NCBI GenBank assembly: GCA_945906905.1
Contig: CAMDSM010000003.1
Location: 1 to 33,170 of the forward strand
From: Altererythrobacter xiamenensis
Lineage (GTDB): Bacteria; Pseudomonadota; Alphaproteobacteria; Sphingomonadales; Sphingomonadaceae
Direction: 5' to 3'
DNA: 33,170 nt
The notes below the pieces were generated by a model. The model was not told the DNA's origin and searched no databases. It saw only the letters and a program-made list of their open reading frames with translations. Below are positions 18,370 through 27,331 of this stretch, in pieces; the first letter of the stretch is position 1; every line of letters begins with the position of its first letter. A program made the translations under genes and the position numbers.

Positions 18370-18470
18370 CCATCAACCCGCCGGGCGTGTGGCACACTGC
18401 CGATATTGCCGACCACGCGCAGGGCCTGTTCATCACCGCCGGGATGGGCACTGAGAACCGCCCGCGCTGA
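18366..18470 (+). CDS. Small overlapping ORF (34 aa), unrecognised
   Basis: The frame starts with an ATGA overlap on the aminopeptidase stop and encodes MTINPPGVWHTADIADHAQG and 14 more residues before TGA. I do not recognise it. The overlap is the type used for real coupled genes here (hisS/prfA, pabBC/aminotransferase), which is the main support. It may instead be chance or the remnant of a longer gene. Confidence 0.25.
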   Translation: MTINPPGVWHTADIADHAQGLFITAGMGTENRPR

Positions 18471-18481
18471 TCGATCCCGGC

Positions 18482-18539
18482 GCGACAATTTGCGACACAA
18501 TAACCTCCTGACGGCACACCCCTGCGACAAGCAGCGCTT
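18482..18539 (+). promoter_or_regulatory. GCGACA direct repeats upstream of the two-component operon
   Basis: GCGACAATTTGCGACA (18482-18497) contains two GCGACA half-sites exactly 10 bp apart. A second, weaker pair, GCGACAAGCAGCG, starts at 18524. A 10-11 bp direct-repeat period is typical of OmpR/PhoB-family regulator sites, and the operon downstream encodes such a regulator, so autoregulation is plausible. The same pattern recurs at 29438-29453. Confidence 0.5.
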
Positions 18540-18552
18540 AAAGCCATGGAAT

Positions 18553-18613
18553 GAGCAACGGGGCGCTGCGCTCCTCCTCCCCCCCTTCCTTGGAAGCCGG
18601 TGCCTCGTTGCTC
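18553..18613 (+). ncRNA. Structured leader or small RNA with C-rich anti-Shine-Dalgarno loop
   Basis: GAGCAACGGGGC (18553-18564) pairs with GCCTCGTTGCTC (18602-18613) over 12 bp with one G-U. The 37 nt loop contains CTCCTCCTCCCCCCC, complementary to ribosome-binding sites. It ends 26 bp before the response regulator ATG. Alphaproteobacterial 'cuckoo' RNAs are hairpins presenting a CCUCCUCCC loop; this resembles them, but here it sits in a 5' leader and no terminator T-run follows. Whether it is a leader or a separate RNA is undecided. Confidence 0.45.
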
Positions 18614-18639
18614 TGTAAACGCCACCGGGACACGATGCC

Positions 18640-19425
18640 ATGGACAGCACTGATGCAACGGGGCATGCCCTGCCGGTAATGAACGATTCTGCCGAAATCA
18701 GATTGCTGCTGGTGGATGACGAGGCCAGCCTGCGTGAGCCGCTGGCCGACTATCTTGTCCGGCAAGGTTTCGCAGTGACGCAGGCCGCCGATGCCGCCCG
18801 GGCGCGGGTGTTGTTGGCTGACAAGAAACCCGATCTGGTGCTGCTCGATATCATGATGCCGGGCGAAGATGGCCTGTCGCTGTGCCGCCACCTGATTGAA
18901 AGCCAGCAGCTGCCGGTGATCTTCCTGACCGCGCGCGGTGAGGCGACCGACCGGATTGTGGGGCTGGAAATCGGCGCCGATGACTATGTGGTGAAACCCT
19001 TCGAACCGCGCGAGCTGGTCGCCCGCATCCGCTCGGTCCTGCGCCGGGCCAACCGCCCGGTTCCTGCGCTGGATAGCGATGCCTTGTATGATTTCGAAGG
19101 CTGGCTGCTCGATCCGCTGAAGCGGCGGCTGGTTGATCCCGAAGGCGCAGTGGTGCCGATCTCCTCGGCCGAATTCCGCTTGCTGGCCGCGTTCCTCGAT
19201 CATCCGCGACAGGTGCTCGATCGTGATCGCTTGCTCGATATGGTGCAGGGGCGCGAGGCGCATCTGTTTGACCGGGCGGTGGACAATCAGGTCAGTCGCC
19301 TGCGCCGCAAGATGGAGGATGACAGCCGTGATCCCCGCCTGATCCAGACCGTGTGGGGCGGCGGATATCGCTTCGCCGCCGATGTCCGGCGCATTGCCCA
19401 GGGCGCGACTGGAATTCGGGCCTGA
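18640..19425 (+). CDS. OmpR-family response regulator
   Basis: A 261-residue DNA-binding response regulator. The receiver domain (about 20-135) has the acidic pocket Asp26/Asp27, phosphoacceptor Asp70 in LVLLDIMMPGEDG, Thr97 and Lys119 in VVKPFEP. The winged-helix output domain (about 155-252) ends with the usual RRKMEDDSRDPRLIQTVWGGGYRF. The start at 18640 has GGGACA 9 bases upstream; an internal ATG at 18679 is possible. The stop overlaps the kinase start (TGATG). The stimulus is unknown. It may bind the GCGACA direct repeats upstream of its own gene. Confidence 0.93.
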   Translation: MDSTDATGHALPVMNDSAEIRLLLVDDEASLREPLADYLVRQGFAVTQAADAARARVLLADKKPDLVLLDIMMPGEDGLSLCRHLIESQQLPVIFLTARGEATDRIVGLEIGADDYVVKPFEPRELVARIRSVLRRANRPVPALDSDALYDFEGWLLDPLKRRLVDPEGAVVPISSAEFRLLAAFLDHPRQVLDRDRLLDMVQGREAHLFDRAVDNQVSRLRRKMEDDSRDPRLIQTVWGGGYRFAADVRRIAQGATGIRA

Positions 19426-20840
19426 TGGCGCGTTTTTTTGGACGCGTGCTTCCCAAGAGCTTGCTGGGGCAGATGCTGCTGGCGGTGGCTCTGGCGTTGC
19501 TTGTGGCGCAGACGCTGTCGGGCATCCTGTTGTTCCGCGCCGAAAACCAGCGCCGCGAATCCGATTTCACGGCCGCATTGGCATTCCAGCTGGTGGCCGA
19601 TCCGCGGGTGGACTATCGCTCGGCGGGCGATGCCAATCACGGCGAGCGCTTGCGGCGGCTGCGGATCGAACGATCCGACGCCAGCCCGGTCCTGCCGGGC
19701 GAGGTGACCGACCCCGAGCGTGAAGTGCGCCTTCGCGAAGTGCTCACCAGCCAGGATATCGTGATCGATGAACTGGTGGTTCTCGAACGCGAAACGCGCA
19801 ATGACGAGTATATCCTGCGCGGCCTCAGCCGGATCGGGCGCAGCAACAGTTTCACCAACCGCGAACGCTGGGATCGCGATGGGCGGATGCTGCTGGCCGG
19901 GTTGAAACAGGAAGGTGACGGCGAATGGCGCGTGGCCCGAGTGCCGATGTTTGACATGGAACCGCGTCGCTATGGCGCAGTGCTGATGCAGACCTTGCTG
20001 CTTTATATTGTGCTGGTCGGCGGCCTCGCCATCCTGCTGCGCCGCATCACCCGCCCGCTGGCGGCATTAGCCGACCGTGTCGAACGTTTTGCCGAAACCC
20101 GCCAGACCGCCGGGCAACTCGAACCGACCGGACCGATGGACACCCGCCGCCTGATCATCGCCCACAATGCCATGGAAGCGCGCATTGCCGCGCTGATTGA
20201 CGAGAAGGACGTGATGCTGGGCGCCATCGGCCATGATCTGAAAACACCGCTCGCCGCCCTGCGGGTGCGGATCGAATCGGTTGAAGACGAGACCGAGCGC
20301 GGGAGAATGGCCCGGACGATCGAGGATATCACCCGCTCGCTCGACGATATCCTCAGTCTCGCCCGCGTCGGCCGCCCAACCGATCCGCTCGAACGCACCG
20401 ATCTGGCCGCGCTGGTCGCTTCGGTTGTGGAGGAATATGAGGACATGGGTGAGCCGGTGACGCTAGGCGAAACGGCGCGTATGGCGCTCGAGTTGCGCGC
20501 AACCTGGCTGCGGCGGGCCTTGCGCAACCTCATCGACAATGGCCTGCGTTATGGGCAGGCCCCGCACGTGTCGCTGGCACGTGAAGGGGCCGAGGCAGTG
20601 ATCCGGATCACCGATAAAGGCCCCGGCATTCCCGATGGCGAGATTGCCGCAATGATGGAGCCATTCACCCGCGGCGAAGCCTCGCGCAATCGCGAAACCG
20701 GCGGCGCGGGCCTCGGCCTGACGCTGGCGCGGGCCATCGCTGAACAGCATGGCGGCCGCTTGAGCCTGTCGAACATGCACGACGAGAGCGGCAAAGTAAC
20801 CGGCCTGGCCGCCGAAATTCGCCTGCCTGTATTAGGTTAG
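19425..20840 (+). CDS. Sensor histidine kinase
   Basis: The partner kinase, 471 residues. It has two membrane spans (about 14-38 and 185-206) flanking a periplasmic domain of about 145 residues, then HAMP (RRITRPLAALADRVERF). The H-box has His270 in AIGHDLKTPLAALR, the N-box is NLIDNGLRYG, and the ATP lid has DKGPGIPDG and GGAGLGLTLARAIAEQHGG. The ATG overlaps the regulator TGA by one base (TGATG). The longer in-frame reading from 19353 would overlap the regulator and carry no membrane anchor at its start. Its tail overlaps the stop of the convergent metallo-beta-lactamase gene by 4 bp. Confidence 0.94.
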   Translation: MARFFGRVLPKSLLGQMLLAVALALLVAQTLSGILLFRAENQRRESDFTAALAFQLVADPRVDYRSAGDANHGERLRRLRIERSDASPVLPGEVTDPEREVRLREVLTSQDIVIDELVVLERETRNDEYILRGLSRIGRSNSFTNRERWDRDGRMLLAGLKQEGDGEWRVARVPMFDMEPRRYGAVLMQTLLLYIVLVGGLAILLRRITRPLAALADRVERFAETRQTAGQLEPTGPMDTRRLIIAHNAMEARIAALIDEKDVMLGAIGHDLKTPLAALRVRIESVEDETERGRMARTIEDITRSLDDILSLARVGRPTDPLERTDLAALVASVVEEYEDMGEPVTLGETARMALELRATWLRRALRNLIDNGLRYGQAPHVSLAREGAEAVIRITDKGPGIPDGEIAAMMEPFTRGEASRNRETGGAGLGLTLARAIAEQHGGRLSLSNMHDESGKVTGLAAEIRLPVLG

Positions 20841-22357
20841 CCCCCGACTGAATTGGGCACCAGTAGCCCATTTTCCAGCAGGTAGCGAAAATAGAACCAC
20901 TTCTCCTTCTCGCTGTTCACCTCGTTGCGGAAGGCGGTGATCAGCCGTTTGCCGTCGGTCTTGAGGTAGATTGCCCCATCCACTTCGACATTGGTGCGGG
21001 CAAGTTGCCGGATCAGATCGGTGATCTCGACCATCCTATCAGGCGATGGCCCGGCCACCTGGGCTTCGATCTTGGCGTGCAGATCAATCGCCAGCTGCTC
21101 GTCCTCGCGTTCGCGGGTGGATCGCTGCAATTCGGTGGACAGCAGCACGGGGGCAAAACCACGTCCCAGACGGCCCAGCCTTCCCAGCAGATCGGGCCGC
21201 GGGTGGACATGGCCTTCCTCGTCGCCCGATGAGATCACAAAGGCCGCCGGATGGACTGCGCTGAGGAATTCGTCGGTCACATCGGCGGCGCCGTGGTGGC
21301 ACACTTTCATCACATCCGACCGGAAAGTCTGCCGCGCTTCGGCCACAAAGATTTCGCGTTCGACAATGGTGGTCGGCCATTTGCCGATCCCGGTGTGCTG
21401 CTGAAGGAGGAACTTCTCCGCCGGGGCGTTCAGATCGCCACCGAACAGCACGCTAAAGGCACCGAATTGCAGCCGCAGGATCACCGAATGGCCGTTCTTG
21501 GTCTTGCCATAGCTGCCGCCCAGCACCCGCAACTTGTCACCATCGCCAGAATTCTCGACGAAAGGCCCAAGCACCTGGATGGTATAGTCACGAGCCGGAT
21601 CGGGAGCGAAGCCGGGCAGCCAGGCCTTGCCGCCATGCTGCTCGCCGTGCACGGTTGAGACCATGCGGTAGTCATCGACTGCGCCGCGCGCCAAGGCATG
21701 GCCCATCATCTGCGGATAGACATAATCGCGCGGCGGCGCGGTAAAGGCGGCGCGCATCGCGGAATCATCCACCAGCAGCCCGCGCAGATAGGAGAGATCC
21801 TCGCCAGCGCGCTGTTCCTTGCCGCCAACCTTGGCAAAATCGCCCGCCACCGCCCGCTCGGCCAGGCCGCTGTGATAGAGGTGGGCAAAGCGCGCCTTGG
21901 TATCGCGGAAAATCTGCGTGAAACCGCCGTAATGATCCTCGTCCGGGTGGGTGATGATCGCGGCATGGAAGACCAGCCCGGCGGTATTGGCGATGATCTT
22001 GAAGCGGTCAGCCAAAAACTCGGCCATATGATGCGATTTGCCCGCATCGATCACGACAATGCGCTCTGTTCCATCGCGCTCGGGCGTAATCAGCACGCAC
22101 CCATCGCCCTGGCCGACATCGACGAAGATGATCTCCAGCGGTCGCTGGTCGGTCAAGTGGCGAGTGGCCACACGCAAGGCTTGTGGATTGCCGCTCGACG
22201 AGCCCCACAACACATGCGTCCATTCGCCGCCCACTGGCCCCGCCGGATCCAGCGTAAGGTAATCACCCCACAACACTTGGCGGACCTTTTCGCCGCCATG
22301 GGTGAACAGGAAGATAGGCTTGTCATCGGGTGAAAGGTCGACGAATTTGTGTGCCAT
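20837..22357 (-). CDS. ComEC-like metallo-beta-lactamase fold protein
   Basis: A 506-residue soluble protein of uncertain function. After an N-terminal domain of about 75 residues comes a ComEC/Rec2-type metallo-beta-lactamase domain: IIFVDVGQGDGCVL near 76-89, metal motif HPDEDH at 137-142, FGGDLN with Asp308, CHHGAAD with His354/355, and SSGDEEGHVHPRPDLL near 376-391, which matches the ComEC ending. Residues from about 430 form a C-terminal extension I do not recognise (VDGAIYLKTDGKRLITAFRN). No membrane spans are present, so it is not a DNA-uptake channel. It may be a nuclease or phosphodiesterase. The start has GGGGGAGAAG upstream. Confidence 0.8.
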   Translation of the reverse strand: MAHKFVDLSPDDKPIFLFTHGGEKVRQVLWGDYLTLDPAGPVGGEWTHVLWGSSSGNPQALRVATRHLTDQRPLEIIFVDVGQGDGCVLITPERDGTERIVVIDAGKSHHMAEFLADRFKIIANTAGLVFHAAIITHPDEDHYGGFTQIFRDTKARFAHLYHSGLAERAVAGDFAKVGGKEQRAGEDLSYLRGLLVDDSAMRAAFTAPPRDYVYPQMMGHALARGAVDDYRMVSTVHGEQHGGKAWLPGFAPDPARDYTIQVLGPFVENSGDGDKLRVLGGSYGKTKNGHSVILRLQFGAFSVLFGGDLNAPAEKFLLQQHTGIGKWPTTIVEREIFVAEARQTFRSDVMKVCHHGAADVTDEFLSAVHPAAFVISSGDEEGHVHPRPDLLGRLGRLGRGFAPVLLSTELQRSTREREDEQLAIDLHAKIEAQVAGPSPDRMVEITDLIRQLARTNVEVDGAIYLKTDGKRLITAFRNEVNSEKEKWFYFRYLLENGLLVPNSVGG

Positions 22358-22378
22358 GCCAGCTTCTCCCCCAAGTTA

Positions 22379-22648
22379 AGAGCGCTTCTCGACCAATCCG
22401 GTACACCGTGATTGCCGCTGGAAGCTCCTCGGCAAGGAGCGTTGCGCAGGCCGGACTGGGTTGTCCGAACAAGCAACGCGACGTAGTCCGAGGGGCTTCC
22501 AGCAGCAACCCCGAAGGGGCGGGCCCCTTTTGGCCGATTGCGGCGTCTCTCGTCTGTCACGATGCAATGGCATCGCTCCCTCCTCGTTCCTTGCACTCGG
22601 CCAAAATTGGCTCCGTCACGGTGTGCCGGATTGGTCGAGAAACGCTCT
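22379..22648. mobile_element. 270 bp MITE-like element with 33 bp terminal inverted repeats
   Basis: The ends (22379-22411 and 22616-22648) are inverted repeats matching at 31 of 33 positions, with core CTCGACCAATCCGG. Inside, 22417-22432 and 22488-22503 form a second inverted repeat (15 of 16), enclosing GCGTTGC/GCAACGC and CGGAC/GTCCG, so the left half folds into a long hairpin. The right half holds TTTTGGCC (about 22528) against GGCCAAAA (about 22599). No reading frame is apparent and no clear target duplication is seen. It fills the gap between the metallo-beta-lactamase and HerA-like genes. A related 16 bp core lies after metK. Confidence 0.65.
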
Positions 22649-22655
22649 AAGCCAA

Positions 22656-24242
22656 TCAGCGCATCAGGCCGCCGATCAGGTTGCGCACAAATCTGCCGAT
22701 AATCGGTCCGCCCATTTCGCTGGCCATCGAGCCTGCCGCGCTGGTGGCGGCGTTGCGCATCGGGTTGGAGCGGCTGCGGCGGCCGGTGATCGCTCCGGCT
22801 GCGACGGTGGCGGCTGATGCAGCAGCAGCGCCGAGCGCGGCCTTGCCTGCCTTTTCCCAGATCGACGGGCTGGTGCGGGCGCGGCGACCCACTTCTTCCT
22901 CGCCCTTCTCTGCCACTTCCACGGCTGTGGCAGCGGCATCGGCGCTCTTGAGCGCGATCATTTCCTCGGCACTTTCGCGGTCAATCTTGGTGTCATATTT
23001 CCCGTCGAACGGACTGATCGACTGGATGAGCGCGCGCTCCTTGTCTGTAATCGGTCCCAGCCGGCTGCGCGGCGGCTTGATCAGCGTGCGCTGGACCACC
23101 GAGGGCGATCCATCCTCCAGCAGGGTGGAGACGAGCGCCTCGCCCGTGCGCAGTTCGGTAATCACCACCTCGACATCCAGTTCAGGATTGATGCGGAAGG
23201 TTTCCGCCGCCGCCCGAATCGCCTTCTGATCGCGCGGGGTGAAGGCGCGCAGGGCGTGCTGCACGCGGTTGCCCAGCTGGCCGGCAACTTCCTCAGGGAT
23301 ATCGATCGGGTTCTGGGTGACGAAATAGACGCCCACGCCCTTCGACCGGATCAGCCGCACCACCCGCTCAATCGTGTCGGTCAGCGCCTTGGGGGCATCG
23401 TCGAACAACAGGTGTGCTTCGTCAAAGAAGAACACCAGCCCTGGCTTTTCCGGATCGCCGACTTCGGGCAGGCTCTCGAACAGTTCGGCCAGCAGCCACA
23501 GCAGGAAAGTGGCGTAGAGCTTGGGGCTGCGCATCAGCTGATCGGCGGCCAGCACGTTGATAAGCCCTCGCCCCTGTTCATCGCAGCGGATGAAGTCGTT
23601 GATCTCCAGCGCCGGTTCGCCAAAAAACTGCGCCCCGCCTTGCGAATCAAGGCTGAGCAATTGCCGCTGGATCGTGCCGACGCTGGCCTTGGTGACATTG
23701 CCGTATTTGGAGGTCAGATCGGCGGCATTTTCGGCGGTGAAATGCAGCATCGCCTGCAGGTCTTCCAGATCGAGCAGCAGCATCCCTTGCTCGTCGGCAT
23801 AGCGGAACACGATGTTGAGCACGCCTTCCTGCGTCTCGTTCAAGTCAAGCAGGCGGGCCAGCAACAGCGGACCCATTTCCGATACCGTGGTGCGGATCGG
23901 GTGGCCCTGCTGGCCATACAGATCCCAGAACACCGCCGGATTATCCGAATAGGCATAGTCGGTCATGCCCAGTTCGGCAGCGCGGCTTTCCAGCTTGTCG
24001 GCGTGTTTGAACATGGGCGAACCGGCCATCGAGATGCCCGCCAGATCGCCCTTCACATCGGCCACGAACACCGGCACGCCCTGGGCCGAGAAACTTTCGG
24101 CCAGCCCTTGCAGTGTCACCGTCTTGCCCGTGCCGGTGGCGCCTGCGACCAGTCCGTGGCGGTTGGCGCGGCCCAGATTGAGCACTTGCCGCCCGCCGCT
24201 GGCATCCTTGCCGATGAAAATCTCGCCGCTAACCTCAGCCAT
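22656..24242 (-). CDS. HerA/YjgR-like ATPase (DUF853)
   Basis: A 528-residue P-loop ATPase of the HerA-FtsK superfamily, YjgR branch, probably hexameric and cytoplasmic. Walker A is GATGTGKT at 34-41, DVKGDL follows, and Walker B is [23 protein letters not shown] and [14 protein letters not shown] match the family. The last 75 residues are Ala- and Gly-rich with RRSRSNP and a hydrophobic end ([18 protein letters not shown]), as in other family members. GGGACA lies upstream of the ATG. The biological role of this branch is not established. It has no NurA partner nearby, so DNA-end resection is not implied. Confidence 0.9.
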   Translation of the reverse strand: MAEVSGEIFIGKDASGGRQVLNLGRANRHGLVAGATGTGKTVTLQGLAESFSAQGVPVFVADVKGDLAGISMAGSPMFKHADKLESRAAELGMTDYAYSDNPAVFWDLYGQQGHPIRTTVSEMGPLLLARLLDLNETQEGVLNIVFRYADEQGMLLLDLEDLQAMLHFTAENAADLTSKYGNVTKASVGTIQRQLLSLDSQGGAQFFGEPALEINDFIRCDEQGRGLINVLAADQLMRSPKLYATFLLWLLAELFESLPEVGDPEKPGLVFFFDEAHLLFDDAPKALTDTIERVVRLIRSKGVGVYFVTQNPIDIPEEVAGQLGNRVQHALRAFTPRDQKAIRAAAETFRINPELDVEVVITELRTGEALVSTLLEDGSPSVVQRTLIKPPRSRLGPITDKERALIQSISPFDGKYDTKIDRESAEEMIALKSADAAATAVEVAEKGEEEVGRRARTSPSIWEKAGKAALGAAAASAATVAAGAITGRRSRSNPMRNAATSAAGSMASEMGGPIIGRFVRNLIGGLMR

Positions 24243-24347
24243 GCGCTGTCCCGTCTCTCGTTTGATATGTCAGGGCAATGCTTGCCGCAGGCGGGGCGCG
24301 ATGGTCAAGCAATAGACAACAGACAATTTCCGGCTAGAGCGAAGGCT

Positions 24348-26159
24348 ATGGCTGGCCCGCAACCTTTTGTCCTGCTGGATGACGCCCGCGCGACAGGTGC
24401 GAGCGACGCGCAGTTGTTCGAACAGCCGCGCGCTATTTTTGTCGCCCACCGTCCCGCCGATGTCGCGCGCGTGCTGGCCGAGGCTGATGCGGCGCGGATC
24501 GAAACGGGTGGCACGCTGGCGGGCTACCTCGCATATGAAGCCGGGCTGGCGCTGGAACCGCGCCTCGCCCCTTTGGCCGAGGCCCGCAGCGGAGCCTCAG
24601 GCCCGCTGGTGTGGTTCGGGCTGTTTGATTCTGTCACCACGATCCCTTCGGCAGAGGTGTCCGGCTGGCTCGAAGCGCGTGGGCCAAGCGGGCGCGCCAG
24701 CATCGGCCCAATGGAGCCGCAATTGTCCACCGGGGCCTATCTCGAAGGATTCGAGCAGCTGCAGGAAGCGATCCGCGCGGGCGATATCTATCAGGCCAAT
24801 TTCACCTTGATGCTGGAGGGCGCGGCCAACGGCGAGCCACTGGCGATTTACAGCGCGATCCGCCCGGCCGCCATGGCGGGATACGGCGGGGTGATCTTCG
24901 ATGGATCGCATTGGTTGCTGAGCTTCAGCCCCGAACTGTTCTTCACGGTTCTGGGGCGCGAGGCCAAGGTCAAGCCGATGAAGGGCACGCGCCCGCGCGG
25001 CAGCACCGAGGCCGAGGATGCCGCCTTTGCCGAGGAGCTGGCCGGATCGGTCAAGGACAAGGCCGAAAACCTGATGATCGTCGATCTGATGCGCAATGAT
25101 CTTGCCCGTGTGGCCGAGGCCGGTTCTGTGCGGGTGGATCGGCCTTTCGCCATCGAAACCTATCCCACCGTCCACCAGATGGTCTCCACCGTGCGCGCTA
25201 CCTTGAACGAAGGTATGGGCGCGCTCGACATGATCCGGGCGCTGTTCCCCTGCGGATCAATCACCGGCGCGCCCAAAATCCGGGCGATGGAGCTGATCAA
25301 CGCGCTGGAGCGCGATGCGCGGGGGCCTTATTGCGGGGCCATCGGGCGGATCGGCAGCACGCCCGATGGCAGCACCGACGCCGCCTTCAACGTCGCCATC
25401 CGCACCGTGCGCCTGACCCCGGGTGAGAACAACCGCCACAAGGTTGTTGCAGGCGTGGGCGGGGCGATTGTTGCTGACAGCTCAGGCATGGACGAATGGC
25501 GTGAGTGCCTGGTCAAGGGCGGGTTTTTGCGCGGGGCTGCGAGCGGGGCCGATCTGATCGAAGCGATGCGTTTTGATCCTCTCGAAGGCATTCCGCTGCT
25601 TGAACTGCATCTTGAACGGATGAAGACCAGCGCGATGGCTCTGGGCTTTGCTTTCGACCGGCATGAAGCGCGCAACCGGATACAGGCTTTGTGCTTTGAA
25701 CTGGAACAGGGTGCCAAACTGCGTCTTCTGCTGGCCCGCAGCGGTGAATTGACGCTGGAAGCACAGCCCTTGAGCGCAGGCACCTTGCCCGAACCGGTGG
25801 TCTGCGCTGTGATCCCGCTGCCCGTGGTGAGTGGTGACTGGCGGCTGCGCCACAAGAGCACCGACCGCGCTTTTTACGACCATGCCCGCCGCGCTGCGCA
25901 GACCGCTGGCGCGCACGAGGCGCTTTTCGTCCGCGATGATGGCCTGCTGACCGAGGCGAGCCATTCGAATATCTTCGTGGAGCGCGATGGCCTGCTGCTC
26001 ACCCCGCCGCTTGCTTTGGGTCTGCTGCCGGGCGTGCAGCGCCGCCATCTGATCGAACAAGGCCGCGCGGAGGAGGCGGAATTGCGGCTGGACGATCTTG
26101 CGGGCGGTTTTCTGCTCGGCAATTCGGTGCGCGGATTGATGAAGGCCCGGTTGCTATGA
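24348..26159 (+). CDS. pabBC: Fused aminodeoxychorismate synthase component I and aminodeoxychorismate lyase
   Basis: Makes p-aminobenzoate for folate in one chain: the PabB half aminates chorismate (with ammonia from a glutaminase), and the PabC half releases pyruvate. Of 603 residues, about 10-395 are PabB, with KPMKGTRPRG at 209-218, DLMRNDLARV, TYPTVHQMVS and CGSITGAPKIRAMELI at 302-317. Residues about 403-603 are the PLP fold-type IV lyase, with Lys503 in RHKSTDRAFYD, LTEASHSNIF and LGNSVRG. The ATG at 24348 is the start because the open frame upstream is antisense to the HerA-like gene. GAAGG is unusually close (2 nt). It overlaps the next gene by ATGA. Confidence 0.93.
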   Translation: MAGPQPFVLLDDARATGASDAQLFEQPRAIFVAHRPADVARVLAEADAARIETGGTLAGYLAYEAGLALEPRLAPLAEARSGASGPLVWFGLFDSVTTIPSAEVSGWLEARGPSGRASIGPMEPQLSTGAYLEGFEQLQEAIRAGDIYQANFTLMLEGAANGEPLAIYSAIRPAAMAGYGGVIFDGSHWLLSFSPELFFTVLGREAKVKPMKGTRPRGSTEAEDAAFAEELAGSVKDKAENLMIVDLMRNDLARVAEAGSVRVDRPFAIETYPTVHQMVSTVRATLNEGMGALDMIRALFPCGSITGAPKIRAMELINALERDARGPYCGAIGRIGSTPDGSTDAAFNVAIRTVRLTPGENNRHKVVAGVGGAIVADSSGMDEWRECLVKGGFLRGAASGADLIEAMRFDPLEGIPLLELHLERMKTSAMALGFAFDRHEARNRIQALCFELEQGAKLRLLLARSGELTLEAQPLSAGTLPEPVVCAVIPLPVVSGDWRLRHKSTDRAFYDHARRAAQTAGAHEALFVRDDGLLTEASHSNIFVERDGLLLTPPLALGLLPGVQRRHLIEQGRAEEAELRLDDLAGGFLLGNSVRGLMKARLL

Positions 26160-27331
26160 CCAATCATCTCAGCCAAATGCTCCAGCGCATCGAAGCCTCT
26201 CCCACCACCGCCATGACCGACCGCGCCACTGCCCTGCGCGAGGCCGGGCGCGATATCATCTCGCTTTCGGTGGGCGAGCCTGATTTTGCCACCCCCTGCC
26301 ATGTGATCCAGGCAGCGAAGGATGCGCTCGATGCCGGGGCCACCAAATACACCCCCGTCACCGGCACCATGGCGCTGAAAAAGGCAGCCTGTCTCCATTT
26401 CCAGCGCGACCTAGGCATTGCCACCGATCCTTCGCGGGTGATCATTTCGGCGGGCGGCAAGCAGGCATTGTTCGAGGCGATTGTGGCCACCGTCAGCGCG
26501 GGCGACGAAGTGATCGTGCCATCGCCGTGGTGGGTCTCCTATCCCCAGATGGTGCGCTTTGCGGGCGGCAGCGTAGTGCCGCTGGTCACCCATGCGCATC
26601 GCAATTTCCGCTTCGATCCGGGCGATGTTGAGGCGTTGATTACCCCCGCTACGCAATGGCTGATGCTCAATTCGCCGGGCAATCCGACCGGCGCAGTCTA
26701 TCCCCCCGAAATGTTGCTGGGGATCGCCGAGGTGCTGCGCCGCCACCCCCGCGTAATGGTGCTGTCCGACGATATCTACGCGCCCTTGAACTATTCCAAC
26801 GAGCCCCATGCCACGCTGGCCAACTTGTGCCCCGATCTGGCGACACGCATCTGCACGGTCAGCGGCGTGTCCAAAAGCCACGCGATGACCGGCTTCCGCA
26901 TCGGCGTCGCCACTGGCCCGGCATGGCTGATCGAGGCAATGGGCACGCTGCAAAGCAACTCCAGCGGCAATCCCGCCGCCGTATCGCAAGCTGCTGCGGT
27001 GGCGGCATTTGAAGGCCCGCAGGAGTTCCTGATCGAATGGCGCGAGATTTTCCGCCGCCGCCGTGATCTGGTGGTGGCCCGGATCAACGCCGTGCCCGGC
27101 CTCTCCACCCCCGTGCCCGATGGCGCATTCTACTGCTTCATCGACGCCACACCCTTGATGGATCGCTTCGGGGGCGATGATAACCAGCTGGCACTGCATC
27201 TGCTCGAACACGGTGTAGCGGTGGTCGCGGCTTCGGCCTTTGGTGGCAGCAACGGCTTTCGCATTTCCTTCGCCACTTCCGAAGATGTGCTGCAAGAGGC
27301 CCTCCACCGTATTTCAAAGGCCCTGCAATGA
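26156..27331 (+). CDS. Class I pyridoxal-phosphate aminotransferase
   Basis: A 391-residue fold-type I aminotransferase of the aspartate/aromatic branch. SVGEPDF at 38-44, LNSPGNPTG at 171-179, SDDIYAPL near 204, the PLP lysine Lys240 in SGVSKSHAMTGFRIG and the substrate-carboxylate arginine in FRISFAT are all present. It resembles the alphaproteobacterial aspartate or prephenate aminotransferases (1-beta type), but the specificity cannot be fixed from sequence. ATGA overlaps at both ends tie it to pabBC before and the pseudouridine synthase after. Sharing an operon with chorismate-consuming pabBC hints at aromatic amino acid metabolism, which is inference. Confidence 0.9.
   Translation: MTNHLSQMLQRIEASPTTAMTDRATALREAGRDIISLSVGEPDFATPCHVIQAAKDALDAGATKYTPVTGTMALKKAACLHFQRDLGIATDPSRVIISAGGKQALFEAIVATVSAGDEVIVPSPWWVSYPQMVRFAGGSVVPLVTHAHRNFRFDPGDVEALITPATQWLMLNSPGNPTGAVYPPEMLLGIAEVLRRHPRVMVLSDDIYAPLNYSNEPHATLANLCPDLATRICTVSGVSKSHAMTGFRIGVATGPAWLIEAMGTLQSNSSGNPAAVSQAAAVAAFEGPQEFLIEWREIFRRRRDLVVARINAVPGLSTPVPDGAFYCFIDATPLMDRFGGDDNQLALHLLEHGVAVVAASAFGGSNGFRISFATSEDVLQEALHRISKALQ

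Noticed and set aside
20837-24242. Metallo-beta-lactamase plus HerA-like pair as a defence system
   Set aside because: The ATPase is of the widespread YjgR branch, the genes are separated by a repeat element, and no toxin, nuclease partner or mobile context is present.
23256-24347. Long in-frame N-terminal extension of pabBC
   Set aside because: It is wholly antisense to the HerA-like gene and has no similarity to PabB. The enzyme begins at 24348.
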